A DNA stretch of 64,000 nucleotides from Phaeodactylum tricornutum CCAP 1055/1 (taxonomy: Eukaryota; Bacillariophyta; Bacillariophyceae; Surirellales; Neidiaceae). Position 1 is the first letter of the stretch. Every line of letters starts with the position of its first letter. The stretch covers positions 1,007,394 to 1,071,393 of the forward strand of contig NC_011673.1 in assembly GCF_000150955.2 (NCBI RefSeq). The letters are read 5' to 3'. The position numbers were made by a program, and so were the translations under genes. Under the pieces are notes generated by a model. The model worked only from the letters and a program-made list of their open reading frames with translations. It was not told the origin of the DNA and did not search any database. This document shows positions 1 to 10,690 of this stretch, piece after piece.

Positions 1-324
1 CGAATATGCGAATTGTCGTGTCTGTCCTACGTTCCTCGGGTACAAGTAGCCACGGTAGTTCACGTACCAGGTTCACGCACGTACGTCGCCTCTCGCGCAT
101 TGGAATGAGCGGGAAATGACCACACGAGACGAGAAACACGACGACGACGACAGTCCATCGCTAGGATCACCATCGATCATTGTTCGGAAGCACTCTTCTC
201 TAGCTAGTAGTTAGCCCAGCCAGTCACTGCTCGAGCTCCCATTGCTGCTCTTCTCTCTTTTTGGCAAAGTCCACTCTCACATTCACTTTCAGTAGCAAAC
301 GCCCTTTCGAAGAAGAAGAAGAAC
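1..324. other. upstream region of the carrier gene
   Basis: No gene is recognised. The last 25 bases before the ATG at 325 are an AAG-rich purine stretch (agaagaagaagaac) that gives a typical start context. Reading frames here are short and overlap the carrier gene. Confidence 0.5.
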
Positions 325-1287
325 ATGACGAGCAAACAGAGCAGTATGTCCATTCCCGGCATTCCGGACGACTTTTTCGTCGTCAAGAAGACGGGTCTTT
401 CGCAAGCTCAGGCGCTGTCGGCGTACCTGGGAGGTTCGGCCTTCCAAACCGTCATGGACAATCCCGTGACTGCGTACCGTCAGCTCGTGCAACAGTACGC
501 CAAGGACGCTGCGGGGAAGCCCGTGGACCCCAAAATCGCCTCCCAAGAAGCCAAGGCTGTCTTTCGTGCGCATCCCGTCTCGGCGAGTCTGTCCGGAGTC
601 GGACCTCGCCTGATCGGTGTAGGCTTCAAGCGTATCCCCAAGTTCGGCATTCTTCTCGGGTTTTCCTTCTTTCTCGGTGAAGGAGAAAACCCCGGCTTTG
701 CTGCCGCCACCGCTGCATCGATTCTCAGCGCTCCCTTTATCAATCCCATTCGAATGATTGAAAAGCAGCAGCGTGCCTTTTTCAAGCAAACCGGACACAC
801 CAAGCCGATTCTGGAAATCATGCGGGAAGCCGCTGCGCAGCGCTTTGCCCCGCTCTTCCGGGGAACCATTCCTCTCATGGGGCATTCTCTCGCATCCGCA
901 TTGCTCGGCTTGGTCGGACAGCCGCGTTTGCAAAAGTACATTCAGAAGGAGCTCGGCGACAAAACCTCACTCGGACGCGCCGCCACCGGACTCGTTGCCA
1001 GTTCCATCGTCAGTCCCATCTACGTCGTCGTTACCAATCCGCTTAGTCGTCTCGAAGTCATCATGCAAACCTCCGCCATTGCGGGCAAACCCTACACTGT
1101 CGTTGGTGCCGTCAAGGAAATGGCTGCCGACATGGCAGCCTTTGGCATGCGCGGCGTCTTTCGTGGACAGGGCATTGGCATTGCCAAAGCCGTCATCTCA
1201 CTCACACTCTTTCACGAAGGACGACACGCCCTACAAGATGCCTTTAAAAACCATAACGTCGCCAATGGATACCTCCCGGAAGAATAA
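325..1287 (+). CDS. mitochondrial carrier family protein (divergent)
   Basis: A 320-residue single-exon protein, close to the usual 300 residues of mitochondrial carriers, which exchange metabolites across the inner membrane. Three carrier-like half-signatures are spaced through the protein: DNPVTAYRQ near residue 35, INPIRMIEKQ near 140 and TNPLSRLEVIMQT near 235. Each keeps the helix-breaking proline, but the acidic and basic positions of the P-x-[DE]-x-x-[KR] motif are partly lost. FRGTIP near 178 and RGVFRGQGIGIAK near 277 resemble the carrier G-x-F-[RK]-G segments. Hydrophobic stretches lie between them (FGILLGFSFFLG; GLVASSIVSPIYVVV). The ATG at 325 follows a purine-rich leader and no cleaved presequence is obvious, as usual for carriers. 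The substrate cannot be read from the sequence, and the degenerate motifs make a non-transporting paralogue possible. Confidence 0.75.
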   Translation: MTSKQSSMSIPGIPDDFFVVKKTGLSQAQALSAYLGGSAFQTVMDNPVTAYRQLVQQYAKDAAGKPVDPKIASQEAKAVFRAHPVSASLSGVGPRLIGVGFKRIPKFGILLGFSFFLGEGENPGFAAATAASILSAPFINPIRMIEKQQRAFFKQTGHTKPILEIMREAAAQRFAPLFRGTIPLMGHSLASALLGLVGQPRLQKYIQKELGDKTSLGRAATGLVASSIVSPIYVVVTNPLSRLEVIMQTSAIAGKPYTVVGAVKEMAADMAAFGMRGVFRGQGIGIAKAVISLTLFHEGRHALQDAFKNHNVANGYLPEE

Positions 1288-2359
1288 ACCAGAAGAGAGC
1301 ATTGATCTGGACCGACACACACGCGACTTTACACACGCACCATACCCACCAATACCATCATCCACATGCTATAGTCATTATTTCAAATTAAATTATCGAA
1401 TGGTTACCGTTCTAGCACTCCACTGGTTTTTGTGGGTACAAGGTAGAATCCCACCTGGACAATGCGACATGGCATGCATTAGTGCCCAATCAAGTTTTGG
1501 ATGAAGTGGACAGAAGGTCTCTTGGCCATGCTGTGAGTGCAGCTTCTTTATCTCTGTAGATAGAGCTCCTTTGGCTCGGACGGATGGGGCCTGCGGGAGC
1601 ACGGAAGGAAATAGAGCGAAGCACGAGTTTGCCGACGAAAACCTCCATCTCGTTTGCCAAACAATGTCGTTTTCAGACAAAGCCGAGTCAATTGTTCATT
1701 GGTCTAATTGGAAGTGGAACTAGCATTCAACAAACATGCCAATGAAAGTTGTTAACAAATACCAAAAGAGACCGTCGTTCAATCCACCAATCCGGTTGGT
1801 CGAGACGGAAAGAAAACCTGCCAAAGGCATACTGAGCGGCGTATGGTGGAGGAAAAGGAAAAAGGTTGGGATAGGTAGGATGTTTTCTTCTCCATGTGAA
1901 ATGTAATACCTATCACATAGGAAAAGGATCAGGGGAAATTGTTGGAAATTGGAGCCAAGGCTCTGTTGATGACTATTAGCTATACCGTCATTGTGCGGAC
2001 CGTCACTGCAAACCTCCGGAGTGACTGGTGTTCATAGGCAATCCCACAGTTTGACTTCAATCACGCAGAATTTTGGACGCAGGGTAGACTCCAACCGACC
2101 AACCAGCGACGTGTAGCCATCTTGATAACTGGCGATGCCAGACGGCCGGCGACAAGATTGCTTGGTATCCAGAAAAAGACACGAACCTAAAGCACACGAT
2201 ATATCCTGGCTGGCTCCAGAGTGGGCTACCCGATACGGCACGGTATGCCCCATTGAAAGCGTTCCGAGTGTGTGCGAACCCCCCTTTCTTCCTTCCCCAG
2301 CCCCTCATTGTTGCTTACTATAAGCTTCCTTGCATCCGGTACTGGTGCCATTGATTCAC
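1288..2359. other. intergenic region between carrier and isocitrate dehydrogenase
   Basis: About 1 kb without a supported gene. Reading frames on both strands are under 100 codons, with no recognisable domain. The segment should hold the 3' end of the carrier gene and the promoter of the dehydrogenase gene. No clear TATA box or repeat was seen. Confidence 0.4.
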
Positions 2360-4884
2360 ATGTTTCGTTCGTCGACAGTCCTTCTCGCAACTCGGTCGTC
2401 GGCGTTGGCGCGGCATTCCGCGACAGCGGTCGCTCCGACTCGGCGGCGGTGCGCCTTTGTTCTGGGACATTCGGATCCCCCGACGCGTCTCGCGGGACAG
2501 CCGCGTTTCTTGTCTTCGATTGATTCACCTTTACCACCGACCAGTAATCACCGGCACCAACCGTTGGAACATGCACGGGGATCCATTCTTTACACGGAAA
2601 CGGACGAAGCCCCCGCCCTCGCAACCTTTTCGCTCTACCCAGTCATATCAAAGGTACCGTAACGGCATTGCCGATCCAGTCCTTCTCCACGCCTTGCTTC
2701 CAGATCTCTCACTCTCTTTGATTTCGCTCCGTTCTGGTCCAGTTCTCTGCTCTCGCTAATGTGGATATCGTGCCTTGCGATATTTCCGTGGCGGGCCGCG
2801 TCTTGGCGGCGTTTCCGGAATGCCTCAAGCCATCGCAGCGGGTCCCCGACAATCTCTCCTACCTTGGCAAAAAGGCTCTCGAAGCAGACTGCGCTATCGT
2901 CAAATTGCCCAACATTTCTGCACCTCTCAACCAACTGCTGGAATGCGTTAACGAACTCCGCCACAAGGGATACGACGTTCCCCTCTATCCGCACGAACCA
3001 AGCAACGTCGAAGAAACGGACGTGAAACACCGTTACGATAAACTCATGGGTTCCGCGGTCAATCCCGTATTACGGGAGGGGAATTCTGATCGTCGCGTTG
3101 CGGCACCCGTCAAGGCCTACGCCCAAAAGAACCCGCACCGCATGGGCTTGTGGAGCAAGGCATCCCGCACCCACGTGGCACACATGGAAACGGGAGACTT
3201 TTACGAAACGGAACAGTCCGCCGTCATGGCGCTCCCTACCTCAGTCTCCATTGTGCTGGCTACCAAGAACGAAGGCGAAATCGTCCTCAAGGCGGAAACG
3301 CCACTCGAAGAGGGGGAAGTCGTTGATGCGTCGCGAATGAGCGTCAAGTCCTTGCGAGACTTTTACGAACGTGAAATGCAGGACGCTAAGGACTCCGAAC
3401 TCATGCTCTCTCTACATCTCAAGGCCACCATGATGAAAGTCTCGGATCCAATCATGTTCGGACACGCAATTCGTGTCTTTTTCCAAGACGCCTTTGACAA
3501 GCACGGGGAGGTCTTGGCTTCGATTGGGGCCAATCCCAACGGAGGTCTCGGTAGCGTCTACGAAACAATCAAATCCAAACTGCCCGCGGATCAGGCTGCT
3601 ACTATTCAAGCCGACTTTGAAGCCTGTTTTGAGGATCGCCCCTGGCTAGCAATGGTTGATTCCGATAAGGGTATTACCAACCTACACGCACCCAACGATA
3701 TTATCATTGATGCCAGTATGCCTGTCGTGGTACGTGATTCGGGTAAAATGTGGAACAAATTGGGCGAGTTGGAAGACGTCAAGTGCCTCATTCCGGATCG
3801 ATGCTACGCCACCATGTATCAAGAAGTGCTTTCCTACGTCAAGACCAAGGGACAGTTTGATGTGGCCACCATGGGATCGGTTGCCAACGTGGGGCTCATG
3901 GCCAAAAAAGCGGAAGAGTATGGATCGCACGACAAAACATTCGAAATCCCGAGTGATGGTCGCGTTGTGGTGAAAGATAATAACACAGGCGAAGTGTACT
4001 TTGAACATGTGGTGAATGCCGGCGATGTGTGGCGTATGTGCCAAACGAAGGACGTGGCCATTCGCGACTGGGTCCGTCTCGCTGTGGAACGTGCCCGCGC
4101 CACCGGCGATCGTACCATCTTTTGGCTCGACAAGCGTCGTGCCCACGATGCCTCGCTTATAAAAAAAGTCAATACTTATTTGAAAGATCACGATACGGAT
4201 GGTTTGGATATTTCCATTATGCGTCCGGTAGATGCCGTGCGTATTTCTATGGAACGAGCTACGGACGGCAAGAATACTATTTCAGTTACTGGAAATGTGC
4301 TGCGTGATTATTTGACGGATTTGTTTCCTATTCTAGAACTCGGGACGTCCGCTAAGATGCTTTCCATTGTTCCTCTTTTGGCGGGTGGCGGCTTGTACGA
4401 GACGGGAGCCGGTGGTTCGGCCCCCAAGCACGTGCAGCAATTTGTGAAGGAAGGCCATTTACGGTGGGATAGTCTCGGAGAATACTTGGCTTTGGCGGTT
4501 GCGTTGGAGGGGTTAGCCGACACCGCGGGCAACCCGAAAGCCAAGATTCTTGGTGACTGCCTTAACAAGGCTGTGGGCCGGATTTTGACGAATCGGAAGA
4601 GTCCATCCCGTGTGGTGAACCAAATCGACAACCGTGCAACCAACTTTTACGTGAGCTTGTACTGGGCCGACTTTTTGCAACAGGAAGATCCATCGTACAA
4701 GGCGATTTTTGAATCACTTACGGAGAATCGCGGTAAGATTGTTGAAGAGTTCTCGCAATGCCAGGGGACCGCCGTGGATCTAGGTGGATATTATTTGTTC
4801 GACCCGGCCAAGACCAAGGCCGCCATGAACCCCTCGCCCACACTCAACAAGATCCTGAGTAGCTTTGGTCCCGACATGAACTAA
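2360..4884 (+). CDS. monomeric NADP-dependent isocitrate dehydrogenase, mitochondrial (2 exons)
   Basis: Oxidative decarboxylation of isocitrate to 2-oxoglutarate by the single-chain (about 740-residue) enzyme type known mainly from bacteria and some algae. Exons 2360-2653 and 2743-4884 are joined by an 89-nt phase-0 GT-AG intron (gtaccg...gtccag). The junction restores the family N-terminus: ILYTETDEAPALATFSLYP continues into a segment ending DISVAGRVLAAFPE. The product is about 811 residues. Later family motifs are GANPNGGLGSVYETI, FWLDKRRAHD and LLAGGGLYETGAGGSAPKH. The first 65 or so residues (MFRSSTVLLATRSSALARHS..., rich in Arg, Ser and Ala, no acidic residues at the start) look like a mitochondrial presequence, so matrix location is inferred. 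The in-frame ATG at 2360 was chosen because upstream codons are only non-ATG. Identification is very secure; the intron is strongly supported by the family alignment. Confidence 0.95.
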
Positions 4885-6093
4885 AGATATTTGTCCTTCT
4901 GAACTTACTCCTAGTGCACTGTAGTTAGGTCCGTGTTTTATTATTTTGCTTACTAATCTTAACGATCCGTGAAAGGACCAAAAATTCTATGTCTTTGCTT
5001 AGGAGGCTTGACCATTTGCGAGCGTCAATATAAGGTGGGGTACCCTACGGGTTCCAATAAGGTACCCCTTAGGGTACCTAAAACACCACTTTTGCAGAAG
5101 GAAGCACTAATTTTGAGAGTGACTTCTGGATTTTTAGCATAGACGTCACTCTACCTTTATATCTGTAGGTAGGATCCCGACGGGTTTTTAACAGTAAGTT
5201 GGTTTTTGGATTTTAGCTCTCAGACTAGAAAAACCCTACGACAAGCAAATGGGGTTCAATATCCCCAATTCGTGGGGACAATTTTTTAAGGTTTTTTTTT
5301 TACCTCTTTTTATCTGCCTACGAAAGTATCTACAATCCTTTGATCCCACATACACGTTTTCTCCCATTGTCATTGCAGTTTTCTAGTTTATCAGACCCAC
5401 TGTTCTAAGCTGAGGTAGCGGGATCAAAGGTAGGGTGATTCGTTGTGTTTCGAGTGTTTGAAGCGATCGCCAAGTCCGATAGTGCCTGGGGAGGTAGAGC
5501 TAAAATACCTGGCTCTTCATGTTGTTGTTGAGTCGCCGAAGCCTGCAGAGGCCTGAAATATACTGCCAGTTTCTCGTAGTGGTCCATGTGGTAGACATGT
5601 TGATCAGTTACTGCGTTTCGGGTTGACGGTCTGAAACAAGGCAAATCTCAATGGTTGGACGCATCCATGGATGTCTTCATCTACCAAAGAAGGTGCATTG
5701 CACAAGAATTACTTGTTTGCTAAAAGCTCGGATTGAAACATTATCCCTATGTGGATGATAAGTAGTTTGTTTGCATGAAGCATTTACTTCTACAGCAACA
5801 ATTATCGGACTTGTACCAAACGGAAATCATGGCTCCTCCACTCTGATAGATATCAGCCAAATATCTTGTATTATGCGTTGCAACATGAAATTTGTGTTTG
5901 TCGCATTTTTATTGATTGGTTTGCAAGCGGTATTCATTATTGATATCACTTATATGGTATTTATGTGGTGTTCACATGTGATGATATCAGTGATCAATAA
6001 TTCTCGTGTTCACATCGCACAGAGAGAACACTCAATGTTCTTATCAAACCAACTTAAGTAGTTTTTATGATGGACAGGTGAAGAAAGAGGAAG
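4885..6093. other. intergenic region with AT-rich and hairpin-bearing sequence
   Basis: No gene is supported. The first part is the 3' flank of the dehydrogenase gene. Around 5030-5230 there are several related KpnI-type ggtacc/gggtacc strings, including one perfect hairpin described separately. From about 5770 the DNA becomes AT-rich and leads into the retroelement remains. Confidence 0.4.
5060..5079. repeat. perfect 8-bp inverted repeat
   Basis: AGGTACCC and GGGTACCT are perfect reverse complements separated by CTTA. Two imperfect copies of the arm lie just upstream (ggggtaccctacgggt). Its role is unknown; it lies 175 bp past the isocitrate dehydrogenase stop codon. Confidence 0.7.
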
Positions 6094-6648
6094 TTGATCA
6101 TGGCAGCTGCTCTAGCCCAAGTTGGAAATGCTTTACTAGCAATTGGCATTGTTGATGTAGAACAACACATTGCTATTACGGATTCAATTTCTTCCATGTA
6201 TTTTTTCGAGATCGCAACAGATGATTTCATCAAGGACATGTGTAAGAACATTGGTACACTCCCAAATCATAACGCAGAACAACCTGGCGCCCCGGCTATG
6301 ATTCCTCGCAATGGTGTAGCAATTTCACCCACTTCGGAGGAGCGTCTTGTCCTGTTGGCGTACTAAATTTGTCGTCTCAAGCGTATTTCTCGGCCTTATC
6401 CGGCTCAGTTCAATGCGGTGCGTATTTTTTCAATGAATGAGATTAAGAAACGCAAAAAGCAAGATAAAGAATTGGCAAAAGACCTCATTGCTCCTGCTCA
6501 GATTGAAGACTTGAAGAAGATCTGTGATGTGTTTGAGAATATTGCGGTATATTTGCTTAAAATTCGAGGAACAACAGGAGTTCTGTTAGCTTATTTGATT
6601 TGTGAAGGCAAAGAAATTCCTAAAGGTGACATGTTGCCCATGTATTGA
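6094..6648 (+). mobile_element. retroelement Gag-like remains (fossil)
   Basis: Two neighbouring short reading frames (6094-6366 and 6418-6648) resemble the Gag-like upstream protein of diatom LTR retroelements. The first has an ALAQVGNALLAIGI start and ends SPTSEERLVLLAY. The second has an IEEWLRGxxG-like segment, here IAVYLLKIRGTTGVLLAYLI. The copy is broken and old, with a few breaks, and no pol region is visible nearby. The assignment rests on recall of the family pattern. Confidence 0.45.
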
Positions 6649-7095
6649 GAGGCAGCCTACTATGGTTTGTTTGTTGTGGGCTGTGGTTGGCTACTTTGTG
6701 TTGCAAGGTGAACTCTGATTGTGAGGGCCCAAAGTTCATTTGCCAAATTTTCGCGCTTGGCACGAGTATCTGTGTTGCTGCGGAATCCTTGTTTTGGCTT
6801 GAGTGTGAGTTGGATGGTCTTGTACTTTTGCACAATGTGTGTATGCCTCACAGCTGTTGTCCTGTTGTGTAGCTCTTATTGACCATGTCCAACCATGAAG
6901 ATATCCTTCGTGACGCGGATGCTGCCTTTTCTTGCTTGCAGGTTCCTCCATTTGTTGTTGAACAGTTTTTTACATGACCAGCAATGATGGCGGCAAAGTT
7001 GCTTTGCAGCCATTGGCATTCTTTCTTGATTTTCAGGTGTCCTTGGGACAAATGCTTGCGGATGAGCGCGACGAGGCAGTTGAACATGGGCGCAG

Positions 7096-7592
7096 TGACA
7101 ATGGTCAAGTATCTCCTGGCTTCTGAAGACAGCACGAGGTGATCAAGACTCGTCTGGCTCCTAACGAAGAGATACGAACTAACGAATATGGTTTTCACAC
7201 AATCGTTGTTAAGATTTATATTATGAGCTCTAAACTAAAGCCAAATCTATTCAGTTTCATCAAGTTCCACGGTCAAAACTACCGTGGTCCAGTTCCACGG
7301 TCTTAAGCATCACCGTGGACCATTTTCATCAATCCCACGGTATTGTACACGCTACCGTGGTCAAGTTTGTCATAGTAACCATGCTTCTGAGCGTGGTAAC
7401 GGTCGAGACCCAAAACAGTCACATGATGTTTTTGGACATTCAACTGTCCAGTCACCAATCCAAAACAATCAGTCTTGCAATCTGTGACCAAACACACAAG
7501 ATTAGTTTTGGCCGGCTTGCCTTGGGTGCCGTGACTCAAGGCATGCGCGCAATCGCGCGAGGCGGTACTCAAAAACAACTTTCCAGTTGACA
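7096..7592 (-). repeat. LTR (3' LTR of the copia element)
   Basis: 497 bp, beginning TGACAATGG and ending AGTTGACA as read on the plus strand. It carries three successive CCACGGT / ACCGTGG inverted pairs between about 7266 and 7361, and appears identical to the LTR at 10194-10690. Confidence 0.93.
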
Positions 7593-9963
7593 CTCCCCAC
7601 TGTGAGGTTCTCGAGACAAAATAATCAGAATAGAAAATATTGCCAAACAACAATTTCAAAATATCAGCAACATTGGCTAAGTCATCCAGCCAAATAGAAT
7701 TCAACATAATTGATGCAATACATATCCACACAGAGGAAAAGATAGTGATCTGTCTCATGACAGCATCAGTAGCAACAAGGAGAGGCACAGCAGGGTAGCA
7801 ACTGTAGAGAGGGTGCATCCAATCAACATCTCCCCATGCCTCATGCTCAGAAATTCCAAAACATTTTTTAAAAGAGCAGGCAGTCAATTTCTGGAGGGAT
7901 GAGTCTATCATAGGAACATGGCCTAGATCTTTCTCAGCAAGATCAATGGGCTTGGCCAGTAAACACTCCCCACCATCCAGAGGGAAATTGGCACAAGAAT
8001 TTGCAGGAGGGGGCATCAAACTGAAATCTATATCAGTGGAAGCAGAATCAGACAGGTAATTAGGATCCCAAGAAGCAGAACTAGTAAAGGGAACCCATTC
8101 AAAGGTTTCAAGGTCATGGTCTGAGGGTGGTTGCATTTTCAGATAGGTCAAACCACCAGCAACAGAAAGAGGAATCACATAGCAGCCATTGGGTGAAATG
8201 ATATGTTGGTCACCACCAAGAGCACAGGGAACATCATCAACAATAGCTCCATAGGAGCGCATTTGGTTGCAGGAGTGTATGGTATGACCAGTACCCAGAT
8301 GAGCATACTGGTGAAACACACCAATAATGGGACCATCCGTTGTGTGAATGAGTCCGGCCACCGTTGACAGACGAAGGTTGGTAAGGTTGGTATTACCAAT
8401 TCCAGAAATATTGGCTGTCAAGACAGATTCAGAAATCACTCTAACATCAGAGCCACTCAAACCACCATTGGCCCCTCCATCCATGAGTGAATGAGGAACA
8501 GGACCACCAACAGGAAAGGAGGAAAGGCAAACAGAGGCACAATTAACCTGCCGACAGTATATGACACCATTCAAGGACACAGTATCAGAAAGGGTGTGGG
8601 CAGATGGAACATGCTGCTGGACAGAAGCATTAGAAGCAAGGGAATAAAGCATATGGCCCTTTTCAGAAGAAACAGATTGCAGTGGCTGAGTCATTTCAGC
8701 ATGTACCAGAGTCTCAGGCTCATTCAAGTTCAAGGCATTGAGTGAATCCACAGCAGGAATGACACCTTTTTCATCAGCAGAGAGGGCATCCTCCTCATCA
8801 ACAGAGGGGGCATCCCAGTCATTCAAAGCCACAGTGCCCTGAGATTCAGGAGTCTTAGCATTTTCCAGATCAGTATGGTCAATATCAGTGGCATGCTCAA
8901 GCATCAGATCATAAATATATTCAAAGTCAGAATCATTGGCACTCTTCCCCACATGGGTTCGAGAGTAAAGCTGGACATTCCCAAGGAACAAGTTCAATTG
9001 CGGATGCAAACGGACAGCAGACTTAAGGCGGACAATTTTCTGATGATCAGGGAGTTCAAACTCATTAATGCGCTCCAAATCATAGATGAGGTTCCTCCAA
9101 GTTGTGAGGAAAGCAACACAGGTTTTGGCTCTTGAAGTTGCAAGTGAGTACAGGGTCAACCTTGTCTCAATAGACGTAGCCATAATTTGCGCATTAATAC
9201 CCTTGCCATATGATGCAACCAGGTCACAATACACAGCCTGAGCATCCAAGTCATCAACATGTTTGTGTAGAATACCGCGTGCACGAGCGGTCAACAGGGT
9301 ATCATTGAATATACCAAAGACAAAATTTTGCATCTCCAAAAAAGTCTCCACTTCCTCATCAGTCTGAGGAACATAGTCAGGATCAAGAACAAGCTGAACA
9401 CCATGAATGCGAAGCTTGATACGAATATTTGTACTCCAAGTCACCCAGAGACGGTCTTCATTGAACAACGGGTATGGGACAGAGTGATTCTTAATGGTTT
9501 TTCGAAATTTTGCAGCAGCACTCTCTTCCAGAGTACTCCTAGCAACAGAGGCAACAACAGATGTGGCCGGGGCAGCAGATGCAACAGGGACCAATGCCGG
9601 TTGCCAGTATTCAAGCATAGCTGGTGTCAGTACAAACCAGGTAGCATTTGAAACGTTGGGTCCTTGGGCAAGGAACCAAGTGATGATCTTCATGATCCGA
9701 TCCTGCTGCGCAGGCAGAAGGAAAGTACGGACAGTAGTGGATGTACCATCTCCAGCAACTGGTGTCACAACACCAAATGAGATGGTTGCAAGGCGCGCCT
9801 CAGTGATAGCAGTCAACTCACTAGCCTGAGTAATTCCATACTCCGCAAAGAAACAACGATAGGGCGAGTCCAATGACGTGGCACCCAAAAGGTTAACAAG
9901 GACATGCTCAAGCGGGTCCATGTTCAAAGCAGGAATGATTCTCGAACGCAACTGTCGGGTCAT
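7303..9963 (-). CDS. copia-type Gag/protease polyprotein of the LTR element
   Basis: An 886-codon open frame starting at the ATG at 9963 and running into the 3' LTR. The N-terminal 400 residues have the Gag-like organisation of copia elements: a segment around RLWVTWSTNIRIKLRIHGV, then a helical part. Near residue 510 lies SLMDGGANGGLSG, the aspartic-protease-like motif of diatom copia elements, followed by HTTDGPIIGVFHQYAHLG, as I recall it from that group. The zinc knuckle usual in Gag was not found. The last 100 residues read through LTR sequence and are unlikely to be functional protein. No function for the host is implied. Confidence 0.8.
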   Translation of the reverse strand: MTRQLRSRIIPALNMDPLEHVLVNLLGATSLDSPYRCFFAEYGITQASELTAITEARLATISFGVVTPVAGDGTSTTVRTFLLPAQQDRIMKIITWFLAQGPNVSNATWFVLTPAMLEYWQPALVPVASAAPATSVVASVARSTLEESAAAKFRKTIKNHSVPYPLFNEDRLWVTWSTNIRIKLRIHGVQLVLDPDYVPQTDEEVETFLEMQNFVFGIFNDTLLTARARGILHKHVDDLDAQAVYCDLVASYGKGINAQIMATSIETRLTLYSLATSRAKTCVAFLTTWRNLIYDLERINEFELPDHQKIVRLKSAVRLHPQLNLFLGNVQLYSRTHVGKSANDSDFEYIYDLMLEHATDIDHTDLENAKTPESQGTVALNDWDAPSVDEEDALSADEKGVIPAVDSLNALNLNEPETLVHAEMTQPLQSVSSEKGHMLYSLASNASVQQHVPSAHTLSDTVSLNGVIYCRQVNCASVCLSSFPVGGPVPHSLMDGGANGGLSGSDVRVISESVLTANISGIGNTNLTNLRLSTVAGLIHTTDGPIIGVFHQYAHLGTGHTIHSCNQMRSYGAIVDDVPCALGGDQHIISPNGCYVIPLSVAGGLTYLKMQPPSDHDLETFEWVPFTSSASWDPNYLSDSASTDIDFSLMPPPANSCANFPLDGGECLLAKPIDLAEKDLGHVPMIDSSLQKLTACSFKKCFGISEHEAWGDVDWMHPLYSCYPAVPLLVATDAVMRQITIFSSVWICIASIMLNSIWLDDLANVADILKLLFGNIFYSDYFVSRTSQWGVSTGKLFLSTASRDCAHALSHGTQGKPAKTNLVCLVTDCKTDCFGLVTGQLNVQKHHVTVLGLDRYHAQKHGYYDKLDHGSVYNTVGLMKMVHGDA

Positions 9964-10193
9964 TCACACAACAATATCTCGTGCACCAAGGACAAACGAG
10001 ACGAAAACACAGTATCTTGTGCACCAAGGACAATCAAGATAACAATTTATTCGATCAACTCGTCAGCAGACCGAAAACAACAACAATGCCACAGGTCTTA
10101 CCCAATGGATTGTCTTATTGCCGTTCTGTCACAGAACCAGACAATTCCCAAACAAACGGGAGCAAAGTGATTAGCAATCCAAGACTGTTAATC

Positions 10194-10690
10194 TGACAAT
10201 GGTCAAGTATCTCCTGGCTTCTGAAGACAGCACGAGGTGATCAAGACTCGTCTGGCTCCTAACGAAGAGATACGAACTAACGAATATGGTTTTCACACAA
10301 TCGTTGTTAAGATTTATATTATGAGCTCTAAACTAAAGCCAAATCTATTCAGTTTCATCAAGTTCCACGGTCAAAACTACCGTGGTCCAGTTCCACGGTC
10401 TTAAGCATCACCGTGGACCATTTTCATCAATCCCACGGTATTGTACACGCTACCGTGGTCAAGTTTGTCATAGTAACCATGCTTCTGAGCGTGGTAACGG
10501 TCGAGACCCAAAACAGTCACATGATGTTTTTGGACATTCAACTGTCCAGTCACCAATCCAAAACAATCAGTCTTGCAATCTGTGACCAAACACACAAGAT
10601 TAGTTTTGGCCGGCTTGCCTTGGGTGCCGTGACTCAAGGCATGCGCGCAATCGCGCGAGGCGGTACTCAAAAACAACTTTCCAGTTGACA
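10194..10690 (-). repeat. LTR (5' LTR of the copia element)
   Basis: 497 bp, the upstream LTR on the coding strand; the element's promoter should lie here. It ends at the target duplication 10691-10695. It contains the same three CCACGGT / ACCGTGG pairs (about 10364-10459). Confidence 0.93.

Larger units (their letters stand above)
7096..10690 (-). mobile_element. young short copia-type LTR retrotransposon with complete ends
   Basis: A 3,595-bp element bounded by two 497-bp LTRs and flanked by the 5-bp target duplication CGCAG (7091-7095 and 10691-10695). The single long reading frame lies on the minus strand and holds Gag and a protease-like region; no integrase, reverse transcriptase or RNase H was seen, so it is a short, probably non-autonomous form. 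A purine-rich tract (AGTGGGGAG on the minus strand, 7593-7601) abuts the downstream LTR as expected for second-strand priming. By eye the two LTRs appear identical, which implies a very recent insertion. It lies inside repeat copy A, antisense to it. Confidence 0.9.

Noticed and set aside
758-1504. 248-codon open frame overlapping the carrier gene
   Set aside because: Out-of-frame shadow rich in Ser, Pro and Arg, without family features.
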